A model generated the notes under the pieces. That model did not search any database, was not told where the DNA came from, and saw only the letters and a list, made by a program, of their open reading frames with translations. A stretch of DNA of 23,012 nt from a virus, in IMG/VR virus record IMGVR_UViG_3300044846_001324, positions 1 through 23,012 of that record; one strand, given 5' to 3'. Made by a program: the position numbers and the translations under genes. How positions within the stretch are numbered: the stretch's first letter is position 1; every line of letters starts with the position of its first letter. Of this stretch, positions 6,622 through 11,890 are shown piece by piece.

Positions 6622-6944
6622 CTTGTTTCTATTATATCAAATTTAATATACTCTTCACCTTTTTTAACATTTAATTTAACCGCTTCAAGTTGATAAATAT
6701 CCCTATCGTTAAAATCATATTTTACCGTTAAGCAATCCTGAAAAACTTTAATACAATTATCTAAGTCCTGAAGCTTACTAGATAATCCAAATTCTAAAAT
6801 AAGCTTGTACGGAGGTCGACCAATAAAAAAAATAGGTAATTGCCTCATAACTTCTGATACATATTCTTTATGTACTTGGTTCTTAAATCTCTTACCTTGA
6901 TAGCACGAATTTACGCTTAATGCTTTGATATTTATCTTTTCCAT
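6618..6944 (-). CDS. rusA: RusA-family Holliday junction resolvase
   Basis: A 108-residue protein with the RusA signature DLDNCIKVFQDCL (residues 60-72), whose two aspartates and N63 form the metal site, followed by D80/D82 (DFNDRDIYQLEAVK). The N-terminal half (NSCYQGKRF ... RPPYKLILEFG) fits the family fold. It resolves branched DNA during recombination-dependent replication or before packaging. An in-frame start five codons upstream (6959) would overlap the previous gene; I prefer the ATG at 6944-6942, one base after the preceding TAG. Confidence 0.85.
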   Translation of the reverse strand: MEKINIKALSVNSCYQGKRFKNQVHKEYVSEVMRQLPIFFIGRPPYKLILEFGLSSKLQDLDNCIKVFQDCLTVKYDFNDRDIYQLEAVKLNVKKGEEYIKFDIIETR

Positions 6945-6945
6945 A

Positions 6946-7290
6946 CTAAAATAATTCATTAATTGGTAATAAAATACCTTTTGAACTGTTTAAATCACCT
7001 CCTTTTCTATCTCTTTCAGTACCTAAATGCTTTCTATATTTTAATTTTAGTAAAGCAGTAGATATAAAATGAAACGTATTTCCAAAAGCAAAACAATAAT
7101 AATCTGCTTGACTTGTACTTATACCGCTTAATTTTCCCCTACTAAAATATTCTACATAAACATTTTTAGTTTCTAAAGCTTGTAAATCATATTTAATTTC
7201 TATTGTGCTATTTTTAAATATGTTCCCTATTTCAATTTCTTTTGTCTGACCTATTTTTAAGTCATATTTAAAATCATTATTATACTCCAT
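6946..7290 (-). CDS. Putative PD-(D/E)XK nuclease-like protein
   Basis: A 114-residue protein. FKYDLKIGQTKEIEIGNIF starts the fold, STIEIKYDLQ looks like the E-x-K part of a PD-(D/E)XK core, and NVYVEYFSRGKLSGISTSQADYYCFAF resembles the conserved end seen in small nucleases of flavobacterial phages (VEY...SGIST..ADYY). The core is short and one acid is uncertain. It lies between RusA and a small gene in the recombination/replication block. Call by motif and context only. Confidence 0.55.
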   Translation of the reverse strand: MEYNNDFKYDLKIGQTKEIEIGNIFKNSTIEIKYDLQALETKNVYVEYFSRGKLSGISTSQADYYCFAFGNTFHFISTALLKLKYRKHLGTERDRKGGDLNSSKGILLPINELF

Positions 7291-7456
7291 GTTCTATAAT
7301 TTTTCTAAGTTCATCTACTGTTTTGAATATTTTATACGGTTTATTAATTAAATAACCGCAAAACACTTTCTCAATCGTAATATTATATTTTCTATATAAA
7401 ATTATATCAGGAGTATCCACTCGTTCAAATCCTAACCTTTCAAGTTCTTTTTTCAT
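7280..7456 (-). CDS. Small hypothetical protein filling an apparent gap
   Basis: A 58-residue ORF: ATG at 7456-7454 overlaps the upstream TGA (ATGA), and its TAA (7280-7282) overlaps the next gene by 11 nt. It starts MKKELERLGFERVDTPDIIL and ends VDELRKIIEHGV, with a strand-rich centre containing one cysteine. Perfect coupling on both sides and clean phage-like codons make it a real gene. Function unknown. Confidence 0.7.
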   Translation of the reverse strand: MKKELERLGFERVDTPDIILYRKYNITIEKVFCGYLINKPYKIFKTVDELRKIIEHGV

Positions 7457-7743
7457 ATCATTTTTATTAGTTCATCGTTAATTTTAATCTGTTCATTTGT
7501 TTCTTTTTTCGCCATTAACCACAAAAGCTCTAAATCGAAGTTTCTAGTACGTGCAACCCTATAATTTTTTTCAAGCGTTTTAAACGTGTTTAAGACTATG
7601 TTTAAATCATTGATAGTACTTTCTACTTCTTTTATCTTTAAGTCGCTTAAACCTTTCCTTTTCATGCTTATTTTGCGAAATAGTAGTTTATTTATTGTCA
7701 TTGATAAATAAATTTCCGATTGTGTTAATCTTAAGTCGTCCAT
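7453..7743 (-). CDS. Helical hypothetical protein
   Basis: A 96-residue, almost wholly helical protein with coiled-coil-like heptads (SDLKIKEVESTINDLNIVLN, ETNEQIKINDELIKMI). Its ATG overlaps the helicase stop (TAATG) and its stop overlaps the next ATG, so it is translationally tied to the helicase. A helicase accessory or loader role is possible from position; no motif supports it directly. Confidence 0.65.
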   Translation of the reverse strand: MDDLRLTQSEIYLSMTINKLLFRKISMKRKGLSDLKIKEVESTINDLNIVLNTFKTLEKNYRVARTRNFDLELLWLMAKKETNEQIKINDELIKMI

Positions 7744-8636
7744 TAAAAATCGTTATTAGGTTTTAAAATACTTGTTTGTGCTTCTTTAATTCGTTTTATG
7801 CAATCAATAGCTCCAACCTTAAACCCTAAGCCACGATTATAATCTAAAAGTACTGGGCTGTTTAACTTTGTAGGCATCCCACCCGTATCGGTGTCCTTAA
7901 CTTTTACTACTTCACACATTGTTTGGTTCCACATCGTTGGGTGTTGAGTCATTCTGTGTATTACTAGAAAGTCATCAGCTTTATTCGCAAATGCTTTACC
8001 TCCTTCAATATCACTTTTTAATGGAGCCATTACATGACCAGCCCAATGATGCTTTTCAGGATATACAGCAGAGCGTCTACCACTTGCAGAACTTGGGTGT
8101 GTATTTACGTAGATTGTCTTCCCGTTTTTAGTAAAGTGTTTTAATTCGTTTAATACATCGTAGTTGCTGCTGTAGCTCATAGCTGTTTTTAATCCATTAA
8201 AAGGGTCAATTAAATAATTATCAGTATTAGAATTAGCAAAAATATTTAATAATTCATCTGGAGTATATCTTTTTTGATTATCTACAAATTTAAAATAATG
8301 CTCCATTTTTATAATTCCCTTTCGTAATTCTGTAGGAGTTAAATCCTTAAAAGGTTTACCCATGTACATCTGTATTAAATCTCGCATAACCTTACCCTGA
8401 TAGTTTTCATCCATAAATAAAGTAAATGTTAAATTGTGTTGAGTTGCTAGTGCTAAAAAATACCATTCAATGAAATATGTTTTACCTACGTTGTCATGAC
8501 CTAGAATAATATTAAGTTGTCCTGTTTTCCATTTTAAATGGTCATCTAAATAACATCCTATACCTAATCCAAAAGGTATTTTACCATTCATATAGTCATG
8601 TAGATAATCTGTGCTATGTCCTGCTTCTAATATCAT
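7743..8636 (-). CDS. DnaB-like replicative helicase / RecA-fold ATPase
   Basis: A 297-residue RecA-fold ATPase. The Walker A loop is ILGHDNVGKT (44-53), an unusual GHDNVGKT form. Walker B ends at D144 (NYLIDPFNGL). A motif III-like strand is TIYVNTHPSS (174-183), and a late basic stretch follows KVKDTDTGGMP. There is no primase domain, unlike T7 gp4. The opening MILEAGHSTDYLHDYMNGKI... GIGCYLDDHLKWKTGQLNII is the 'target + ATPase' layout of DnaB C-terminal domains. It likely unwinds phage DNA at the fork; the replication protein gene lies directly upstream (4-nt overlap). Confidence 0.85.
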   Translation of the reverse strand: MILEAGHSTDYLHDYMNGKIPFGLGIGCYLDDHLKWKTGQLNIILGHDNVGKTYFIEWYFLALATQHNLTFTLFMDENYQGKVMRDLIQMYMGKPFKDLTPTELRKGIIKMEHYFKFVDNQKRYTPDELLNIFANSNTDNYLIDPFNGLKTAMSYSSNYDVLNELKHFTKNGKTIYVNTHPSSASGRRSAVYPEKHHWAGHVMAPLKSDIEGGKAFANKADDFLVIHRMTQHPTMWNQTMCEVVKVKDTDTGGMPTKLNSPVLLDYNRGLGFKVGAIDCIKRIKEAQTSILKPNNDF

Positions 8637-9289
8637 AATAATTTATTTGCGTTTACTTGTTTCATTACGTTATTGTAATACTCATCTTCACTACTTAATT
8701 TTATTTCCGCAGTTTTTACAGAATATTTATCTAGAGTATCAGCTCTTGAAATAAATTCAGGAGTACAAAATTGATAACCATTATCTTTATGATACTGAAT
8801 ATTTTTTAAATTGTCTATACAGTTTTTAATATCCTCTTTGGTATAACCATCTTTTAATCTTGACTTAAATTTTGTTTTAATATTATCATTGATTATTTTA
8901 AACTTTCTGTTTAGAGATGAATTAATATAATTTAGTAACACTCCGAAGTCGATAGACTCGGTACTATTATATTGTTCTTTCTCTTTCTCTTTCCCTTGTA
9001 CTTGTACTTGTACGGCAGGGGGTTCGGTACCCCCTTGCCTAGGGTCTAGGCTACCCCCTTTGCTAGGGTCAAATTTTTCATCTTTTGTTTTGTCAAAATA
9101 TCCTTTTAATTGAGAGTCAATAGAATGTTTTTGAGATAGATACGCAAATTTACTCATGCCTGTTAAATTAGGTTCTATGTTTTCAAATTGTTTATTCATG
9201 ATAGCATCATAAAATAAAAGTCTATCTTTGTCGCTTAATTCTTTTGCTATTTCATAATAGCTGCGGAAAAAATTTATTGCCTTTCTCAT
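8633..9289 (-). CDS. Replication initiation protein (DUF6291-like N-terminus, Phg_2220_C-like C-terminus)
   Basis: A 218-residue protein in two parts. Residues 1-65 (AINFFRSYYEIAKELSDKDRLLFYDAIMN...) look like the DUF6291 domain. A low-complexity linker (about 75-105: GGSLDPRQGGTEPP, three VQ repeats, KEKEKE) separates it from a C-terminal domain (115-195, DFGVLLNYINSSLNRKFKII ... YQFCTPEFISR...LDKY) matching the conserved phage replication domain of TIGR02220. Such proteins act as origin binder or helicase loader. The linker DNA is far more G+C-rich than its surroundings and forms strong hairpins (about 9000-9070). Confidence 0.82.
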   Translation of the reverse strand: MRKAINFFRSYYEIAKELSDKDRLLFYDAIMNKQFENIEPNLTGMSKFAYLSQKHSIDSQLKGYFDKTKDEKFDPSKGGSLDPRQGGTEPPAVQVQVQGKEKEKEQYNSTESIDFGVLLNYINSSLNRKFKIINDNIKTKFKSRLKDGYTKEDIKNCIDNLKNIQYHKDNGYQFCTPEFISRADTLDKYSVKTAEIKLSSEDEYYNNVMKQVNANKLL

Positions 9290-9486
9290 AAGTAATCAAG
9301 AATAGCAATTTGTTTTTTTAACTCTTTACATAATTTAATAGCTGTTAATTTATCTAAATAAATACAGCCATATTCTTCTTGAATATTATTTTCAATATAA
9401 AGACAAAGATATTCTTTATTTTTTAATGTCATTAATAAAGTTGTTTCATCTATATAATCGTGAAACATTAAAGATACACCACTCAT
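9286..9486 (-). CDS. Small phage protein, unknown
   Basis: A 66-residue protein with a beta-rich N-terminus and the helical end IYLDKLTAIKLCKELKKQIAIL, a tail I have seen in small proteins encoded beside replication initiators of Bacteroidota phages. It overlaps the initiator start by 4 nt (ATGA). No functional motif. Confidence 0.66.
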   Translation of the reverse strand: MSGVSLMFHDYIDETTLLMTLKNKEYLCLYIENNIQEEYGCIYLDKLTAIKLCKELKKQIAILDYL

Positions 9487-9528
9487 AATAAAATAAAGGT
9501 TTTAAGATAACCAGTAACTTTTAGTAAA

Positions 9529-9551
9529 TAAAAAAGCCATTTAAAAAAGGC
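9529..9551 (-). terminator. Weak intrinsic terminator
   Basis: On the minus strand GCC (9551-9549), a T-rich loop and GGC (9538-9536) are followed by TTTTTT ATTTA (9535-9526). The stem is short (3 GC pairs plus 3 AT after a mismatch), but the T-tract is good. It would end the short transcript described at 9530-9609. Confidence 0.45.
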
Positions 9552-9609
9552 GCTGGACTACCTTTGATAAATGACTTTATAATAATGTTTTTAGAAGTGT
9601 CCAGCTTCG
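9530..9609 (-). ncRNA. Putative ~80-nt phage small RNA
   Basis: A TATATTTG -7 element (9621-9614) predicts a start near 9609, and a T-tract terminator ends it near 9530. Between them GCTGGAC (9605-9599) pairs perfectly with GTCCAGC (9558-9552), closing a 40-nt A/T-rich loop; an alternative small hairpin GAAG-CTTC overlaps the 5' arm. No ORF of note is present. This combination of promoter element, closing stem and terminator looks like a discrete RNA. It could instead be a 3' UTR processing product of the lipoprotein mRNA. Confidence 0.4.
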
Positions 9610-9613
9610 TGTA

Positions 9614-9621
9614 CAAATATA
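9614..9621 (-). promoter_or_regulatory. -7 element TATATTTG in lipoprotein 3' flank
   Basis: Matches TAnnTTTG exactly on the minus strand, 8 nt after the lipoprotein stop, but has no TTG at -33. A near copy (ACTATATTTACACG) follows the lysozyme stop around 14943-14955, and the flanking ACTATATTT-ACACG is shared by both. Confidence 0.35.
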
Positions 9622-9628
9622 GTAATAA

Positions 9629-9823
9629 TTATTTAATTATAATCTTTTTACTCTTATTTATATTAATTCTAAATAGTGTTTTACCTCTCTCATCTCTTAT
9701 ATTCTGCTGTTTACGTATGCTTTGCTTGTCATATTTCAGCATAGTTTTACGTTGACTATCTAGATTGTATTGGTGTACGCTAGTATTGCAGGATAATAAA
9801 AGTAAGATTGGTAAATATTTCAT
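9629..9823 (-). CDS. Small phage lipoprotein
   Basis: A 64-residue protein starting MKYLPILLLLSC: a very short signal peptide with lipobox LLLSC, C12 being the lipidated cysteine. The mature part (NTSVHQYNLDSQ... KSKKIIIK) is polar and basic, with no other membrane segment. Small phage lipoproteins often block superinfection by shielding the receptor or inhibiting DNA entry, so a superinfection-exclusion role is possible but unproven. I chose ATG 9823 over an upstream TTG (9829), which would add only two residues. A TATATTTG element abuts the start codon, so the mRNA may be leaderless. Confidence 0.65.
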   Translation of the reverse strand: MKYLPILLLLSCNTSVHQYNLDSQRKTMLKYDKQSIRKQQNIRDERGKTLFRININKSKKIIIK

Positions 9824-9826
9824 GCA

Positions 9827-9834
9827 CAAATATA
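9827..9834 (-). promoter_or_regulatory. -7 element abutting the lipoprotein start (leaderless candidate)
   Basis: TATATTTG ends 4 nt before the ATG at 9823. In Bacteroidota the start point lies about 4-7 nt after this element, so transcription would begin at or next to the A of the ATG. No TTG at -33 is visible. Confidence 0.4.
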
Positions 9835-9866
9835 CGGCAAATGATTCTATTTATGGTGTATTTGTG

Positions 9867-10028
9867 TTTTGGCAGTAAGTTAATAATATTGCCAAAATAG
9901 AATAGGGAGAGCTTAGACAAAATAATTGCGTTTATTTTTACTCCCCCTATTCAGTTGCTTAACCGAACAATACGCATTAAGCAGCTATGTGTGTATGCCA
10001 AAAGTAGGTATAAATTTTAATTTTGGCA
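9867..10028 (-). other. Four consecutive hairpins: structured RNA or replication-origin element
   Basis: This 160-nt gene-free stretch is packed with non-overlapping inverted repeats. IR1 is TTTTGGCA 9867-9874 / TGCCAAAA 9890-9897. IR2 is GAATAGGG 9900-9907 / CCCTATTC 9945-9952. IR3 is AGTTGCTTAA 9953-9962 / TTAAGCAGCT 9977-9986, with one G-T wobble. IR4 is TGCCAAAA 9996-10003 / TTTTGGCA 10021-10028. IR1 and IR4 use the same octamer in mirror order, so the outer arms could also pair with each other. It lies between the cassette array and the lipoprotein, near the replication genes. No T-tract follows any stem, so these are not ordinary terminators. Confidence 0.5.
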
Positions 10029-10083
10029 CGTTATAACACTTGATTAGCGCAACTTCGCAGACGCTAATACGACGTTAGGTGCA
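10029..10083 (-). other. attC-like site A (after cassette gene 10107-10385)
   Basis: On the minus strand the R''-like box ACCTAAC (a perfect RYYYAAC) is followed by GTCGT, ATTAGCG, a loop, CGCTAAT, CAAGT and the R'-like GTTATAA. Pairing is TAAC/GTTA plus ATTAGCG/CGCTAAT, separated by a 5-nt unpaired bubble. TAACGT at the gene-proximal end is shared with the other three sites. The last 10 nt of the gene side (TGCACCTAAC, read on minus) are complementary to the R' side of site B. Confidence 0.7.
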
Positions 10084-10106
10084 ATATTACGAACGCACCC
10101 GTCGAC

Positions 10107-10385
10107 CTATATTTTAGTTGATTTTTTAATTAGTTGTTCAGCTTTATCCATTAATCCAGCAACTTGAATTGTATTATTAGGACTTAAACTACATAATTTC
10201 ACCAATAATTCAAGCATTTCTGGAGCTTTTGAAATTAGTAAGGCTGTTTTTTTAGCTTCTTCAATAGTTTCAAACTGATGATGCCATACTTCAATAAATG
10301 CTCCAAATCCAATATCTTCACCAAGTCTTACATTTTGACATCCAATATGTTCTGGAGTGAATAATTCCCATTTTTCTGTTTTCAT
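10107..10385 (-). CDS. Cassette gene 3: phage-type hypothetical protein
   Basis: A 92-residue soluble protein. The N-terminal part (WELFTPEHIGCQNVRLGEDIGFGAFIEVWHH) is beta-rich. The C-terminal part contains EAKKTALLISKAPEMLELLVKL, which resembles the A-x-LI-x-x-APEMLE-x-L helix common in many small phage and prophage proteins. It is the only ORF of its cassette; the stop is 24 nt before attC-like site A and the ATG sits behind an A/T-rich leader with TTTAATTTAA. Function unknown. Confidence 0.72.
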   Translation of the reverse strand: MKTEKWELFTPEHIGCQNVRLGEDIGFGAFIEVWHHQFETIEEAKKTALLISKAPEMLELLVKLCSLSPNNTIQVAGLMDKAEQLIKKSTKI

Positions 10386-10416
10386 AATTATAATTTTACA
10401 TTGTTAAATTAAATAC

Positions 10417-10499
10417 TGCACCTAACCGCATCTACACTAAACGGATTGAAACGTACTAATCCGAGAGCCGTTAAGCGTAGTTGCAAAACGTTATAAGAG
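10417..10499 (-). other. attC-like site B (after cassette gene 10491-10697)
   Basis: On the minus strand: TCTTATAAC, GTTTT spacer, GCAACTAC paired (7 of 8) with GTAGATGC, an inner AACGG/CCGTT stem with bulges, then GTTAGGT, a perfect GTTRRRY R' box. The gene's TAA lies inside the R'' side. Own arms pair only TAAC/GTTA, whereas the R'' side pairs over 9 nt with the R' side of site C. The longest site, about 80 nt. Confidence 0.68.
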
Positions 10500-10697
10500 A
10501 TTTAAGCGGTGCAAATCATCTTTATCAAAAATAACATCTCTTACTTCTTCGCCACAAGAAGGACAATTATTAACTCTGTACAGTACCGTATCAATCTTAA
10601 AGTGTGGCACTGTTAAAAATATTTTATTATTTTCTGGAAATCGCATCCACTTAAATCCCCTTATTAATTTAGGGAAAACTTTACAACATGTATTCAT
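10491..10697 (-). CDS. Cassette gene 2: small Cys-containing protein
   Basis: A 68-residue basic protein: MNTCCKVFPKLIRGFKWMRFPENNK, then VNNCPSCGEEVRDVIFDKDDL. The single CPSC knuckle plus the N-terminal CC could bind one metal ion, but a full zinc ribbon is not present. It is the sole ORF of a 305-bp cassette; its stop codon falls within the attC-like site that follows. Function unknown. The leader again contains TTTAATTT tracts rather than a Shine-Dalgarno sequence. Confidence 0.65.
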   Translation of the reverse strand: MNTCCKVFPKLIRGFKWMRFPENNKIFLTVPHFKIDTVLYRVNNCPSCGEEVRDVIFDKDDLHRLNLL

Positions 10698-10722
10698 ATC
10701 TATTAAATTAAAATTAAAAACT

Positions 10723-10804
10723 TCTTATAACAGGTGTTTGGCAAAACGGCTTGACAAGTACGATCCTGTTAGCTGTTTCGTCAATCACCGAAACGTTATA
10801 CACA
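10723..10804 (-). other. attC-like site C (after cassette gene 10808-11341)
   Basis: R boxes TATAAC (10726-10731) and GTTATA (10795-10800) pair over 6 nt. Inside, the arms 10733-10750 and 10772-10789 are inverted repeats matching at 14 of 18 positions, with a 21-nt loop. Spacers are asymmetric: 1 nt on one side and GAAAC on the other, as in sites B and D. Minus-strand gene-proximal end reads TAACGTTTC. Confidence 0.7.
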
Positions 10805-10807
10805 ATA

Positions 10808-11341
10808 CTAATCCATATATTTTCTACCAATACCTAAAATTTCTTCTCGTGAAACAGTACTTAATGATGTTAATACTTCAAATAGAAATTTCTTACTATG
10901 AATTGTTCCATTATAACAATTTTCACCTTCGTTGTCAATCCAATTTGCAATCATTAAATGTTTGGTTTTAAAATAGAATTTTCCACTTATTTCACCATCG
11001 TTAGTTATTTTTTCAAATTTACACCATTCTTCATCATAGTGTTTAACTTTAAACCCAAGTTGTTGAAAGTCTAAGTATGTTATTTCTTCATTACCATATT
11101 TATGTTGGTTTAAAAAGTTTGATAGTTCTAATGCTAAATTTGGTATAATATCAAATAAATCTTCATTACTTCTTAACCAATACTCGTATTCACCAACTTC
11201 CATATCAGAAATTGGTTTGAACCCTGGGGAGCGACTAAGCCCTATTAAAACACTCACTTTTTCTTTTTTTTCACGTTCACCCCAAATAACATCTTTTTGT
11301 TCGATTGGTTCTGGTCTTTCATTTTCTAATTTTTCCTTCAT
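10808..11341 (-). CDS. Cassette gene 1: hypothetical protein
   Basis: A 177-residue acidic soluble protein. It has a charged N-terminus (MKEKLENERPEPIEQKDVIWGERE), VSVLIGLSRSPGFKPISDMEVGEYEYWLRS, a central LDFQQLGFKVKHYDEEWCKFEK and a helical end (LFEVLTSLSTVSREEILGIGRKY). I recognise no catalytic motif. As the largest cassette ORF, filling a 648-bp cassette, it is the best candidate for an accessory function such as defence or counter-defence, but nothing in the sequence shows one. Stop TAG is 3 nt before the inverted repeat that ends the cassette. Confidence 0.72.
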   Translation of the reverse strand: MKEKLENERPEPIEQKDVIWGEREKKEKVSVLIGLSRSPGFKPISDMEVGEYEYWLRSNEDLFDIIPNLALELSNFLNQHKYGNEEITYLDFQQLGFKVKHYDEEWCKFEKITNDGEISGKFYFKTKHLMIANWIDNEGENCYNGTIHSKKFLFEVLTSLSTVSREEILGIGRKYMD

Positions 11342-11369
11342 ATTATTTATAATTTAATTTAAAATGTAC

Positions 11370-11430
11370 TGTGTATAACAAATGATAAACAACATTAAAA
11401 CGATTGTTTATCATCAGACGTTATTCAAAA
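11370..11430 (-). other. attC-like site D (after gene 11421-11714)
   Basis: The cleanest of the four hairpins. ATAAC (11375-11379) pairs with GTTAT (11420-11424); spacers are AA and CAGAC; then an 11-bp perfect stem ATGATAAACAA (11382-11392) / TTGTTTATCAT (11404-11414) with an 11-nt loop. The gene's TAA is inside the R'' side. No partner for its R'' end (would be TTTTGAATAAC on plus) was found further upstream, so this may be the resident site into which the three cassettes were inserted. Confidence 0.68.
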
Positions 11431-11714
11431 CTTTTATCGAAAAACTCTACTAACTTTTTTACATTATAAATCTCTTCATCTGCCACATCTGCTAAGTTTT
11501 CACCTGATTGAGAATAATATAAACTATTGCAAAACATATCTAACTTTTTGAGTAAGTCCGTTGTATAAAATTTAGGAAAAACTTTGTTTAATAATTCATA
11601 GTTATCTCTAAGTCTAGGAGCCATTGCCATTGATTCAGCCATTAATCTATCGTAAAACTTTTTATTATTTAAGTATAACAATTTTTGTTCTTGTTCTGTA
11701 AGTTTCTTATTCAT
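11421..11714 (-). CDS. Helical hypothetical protein next to the cassette array
   Basis: A 97-residue, mainly helical protein (MNKKLTEQEQKLLYLNNKKF..., DLLKKLDMFCNSLYYSQSGE..., IYNVKKLVEFFDKSF). Its ATG overlaps the preceding small gene by 8 nt (ATGAATAA), tying it to the phage backbone operon. Its stop lies in attC-like site D, so it is either the first cassette's gene or, more likely, a resident gene. Function unknown. Confidence 0.7.
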   Translation of the reverse strand: MNKKLTEQEQKLLYLNNKKFYDRLMAESMAMAPRLRDNYELLNKVFPKFYTTDLLKKLDMFCNSLYYSQSGENLADVADEEIYNVKKLVEFFDKSFE

Positions 11715-11886
11715 ATTCGTTGTTTTTAAACCATTCTAAGCCATTTAAACACTTGTTAAATGCCATCTTATCTTTACGTTCATATTTGTTTCTTAAAATG
11801 CCCCCGTTATGTTCTCTAGTTAAGGGCATCAATCTAGTTCTTTTAAACTGTTTTAGCCATTTTGCGTATGCTATCTCGCTATCCAT
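11707..11886 (-). CDS. Small basic hypothetical protein
   Basis: A 59-residue ORF (MDSEIAYAKWLKQFKRTRLM ... LNGLEWFKNNEYE), ATG at 11886-11884 shortly after the stop of the upstream gene (11891), and TAA overlapping the next ATG by 8 nt. It fills what would otherwise be a 180-nt gap. It is helical and strongly basic in the middle (LRNKYERKDK), compatible with nucleic-acid binding. Function unknown. Confidence 0.68.
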   Translation of the reverse strand: MDSEIAYAKWLKQFKRTRLMPLTREHNGGILRNKYERKDKMAFNKCLNGLEWFKNNEYE

Positions 11887-11890
11887 ATCT

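Larger units (their letters stand above)
10037..11378 (-). mobile_element. Integron-type gene cassette array without integrase (CALIN-like)
   Basis: Three units, each one ORF plus one attC-like site, in one orientation: 11378-10731 (648 bp), 10730-10426 (305 bp) and 10425-10037 (389 bp), with cuts placed at G^TT of each R' box. The ends of each unit that would join in a circle are perfectly complementary: GTTATACACA (11379-11370, minus) with TGTGTATAAC (10804-10795); GTTATAAGA (10731-10723) with TCTTATAAC (10498-10490); GTTAGGTGCA (10426-10417) with TGCACCTAAC (10083-10074). Within each integrated site the arms match over only about 4-7 nt. That is exactly what cassette insertion at R' produces. 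No integron integrase gene is in the window. Confidence 0.72.

Noticed and set aside
9564-9755. Plus-strand ORF of 63 residues rich in Phe, Leu, Ile
   Set aside because: It is the antisense shadow of the lipoprotein gene and of the putative sRNA; hydrophobicity reflects A/T-rich complement. No plus-strand promoter or neighbour supports it.
10037-10106. attI-type primary integron site or integron integrase in the window
   Set aside because: No integrase-like protein (R-H-R-Y motifs) is encoded in the window, and no site with direct integrase-binding repeats could be argued from sequence alone.
10029-11430. The intergenic hairpins as simple Rho-independent terminators
   Set aside because: None is followed by a T-tract on the minus strand, and the cross-cassette complementarity and shared TAACGT ends are not explained by termination.
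10029-11430. CRISPR array or simple repeats
   Set aside because: Sites are spaced by whole genes, their stems differ in sequence, and there are no equal-length spacers.
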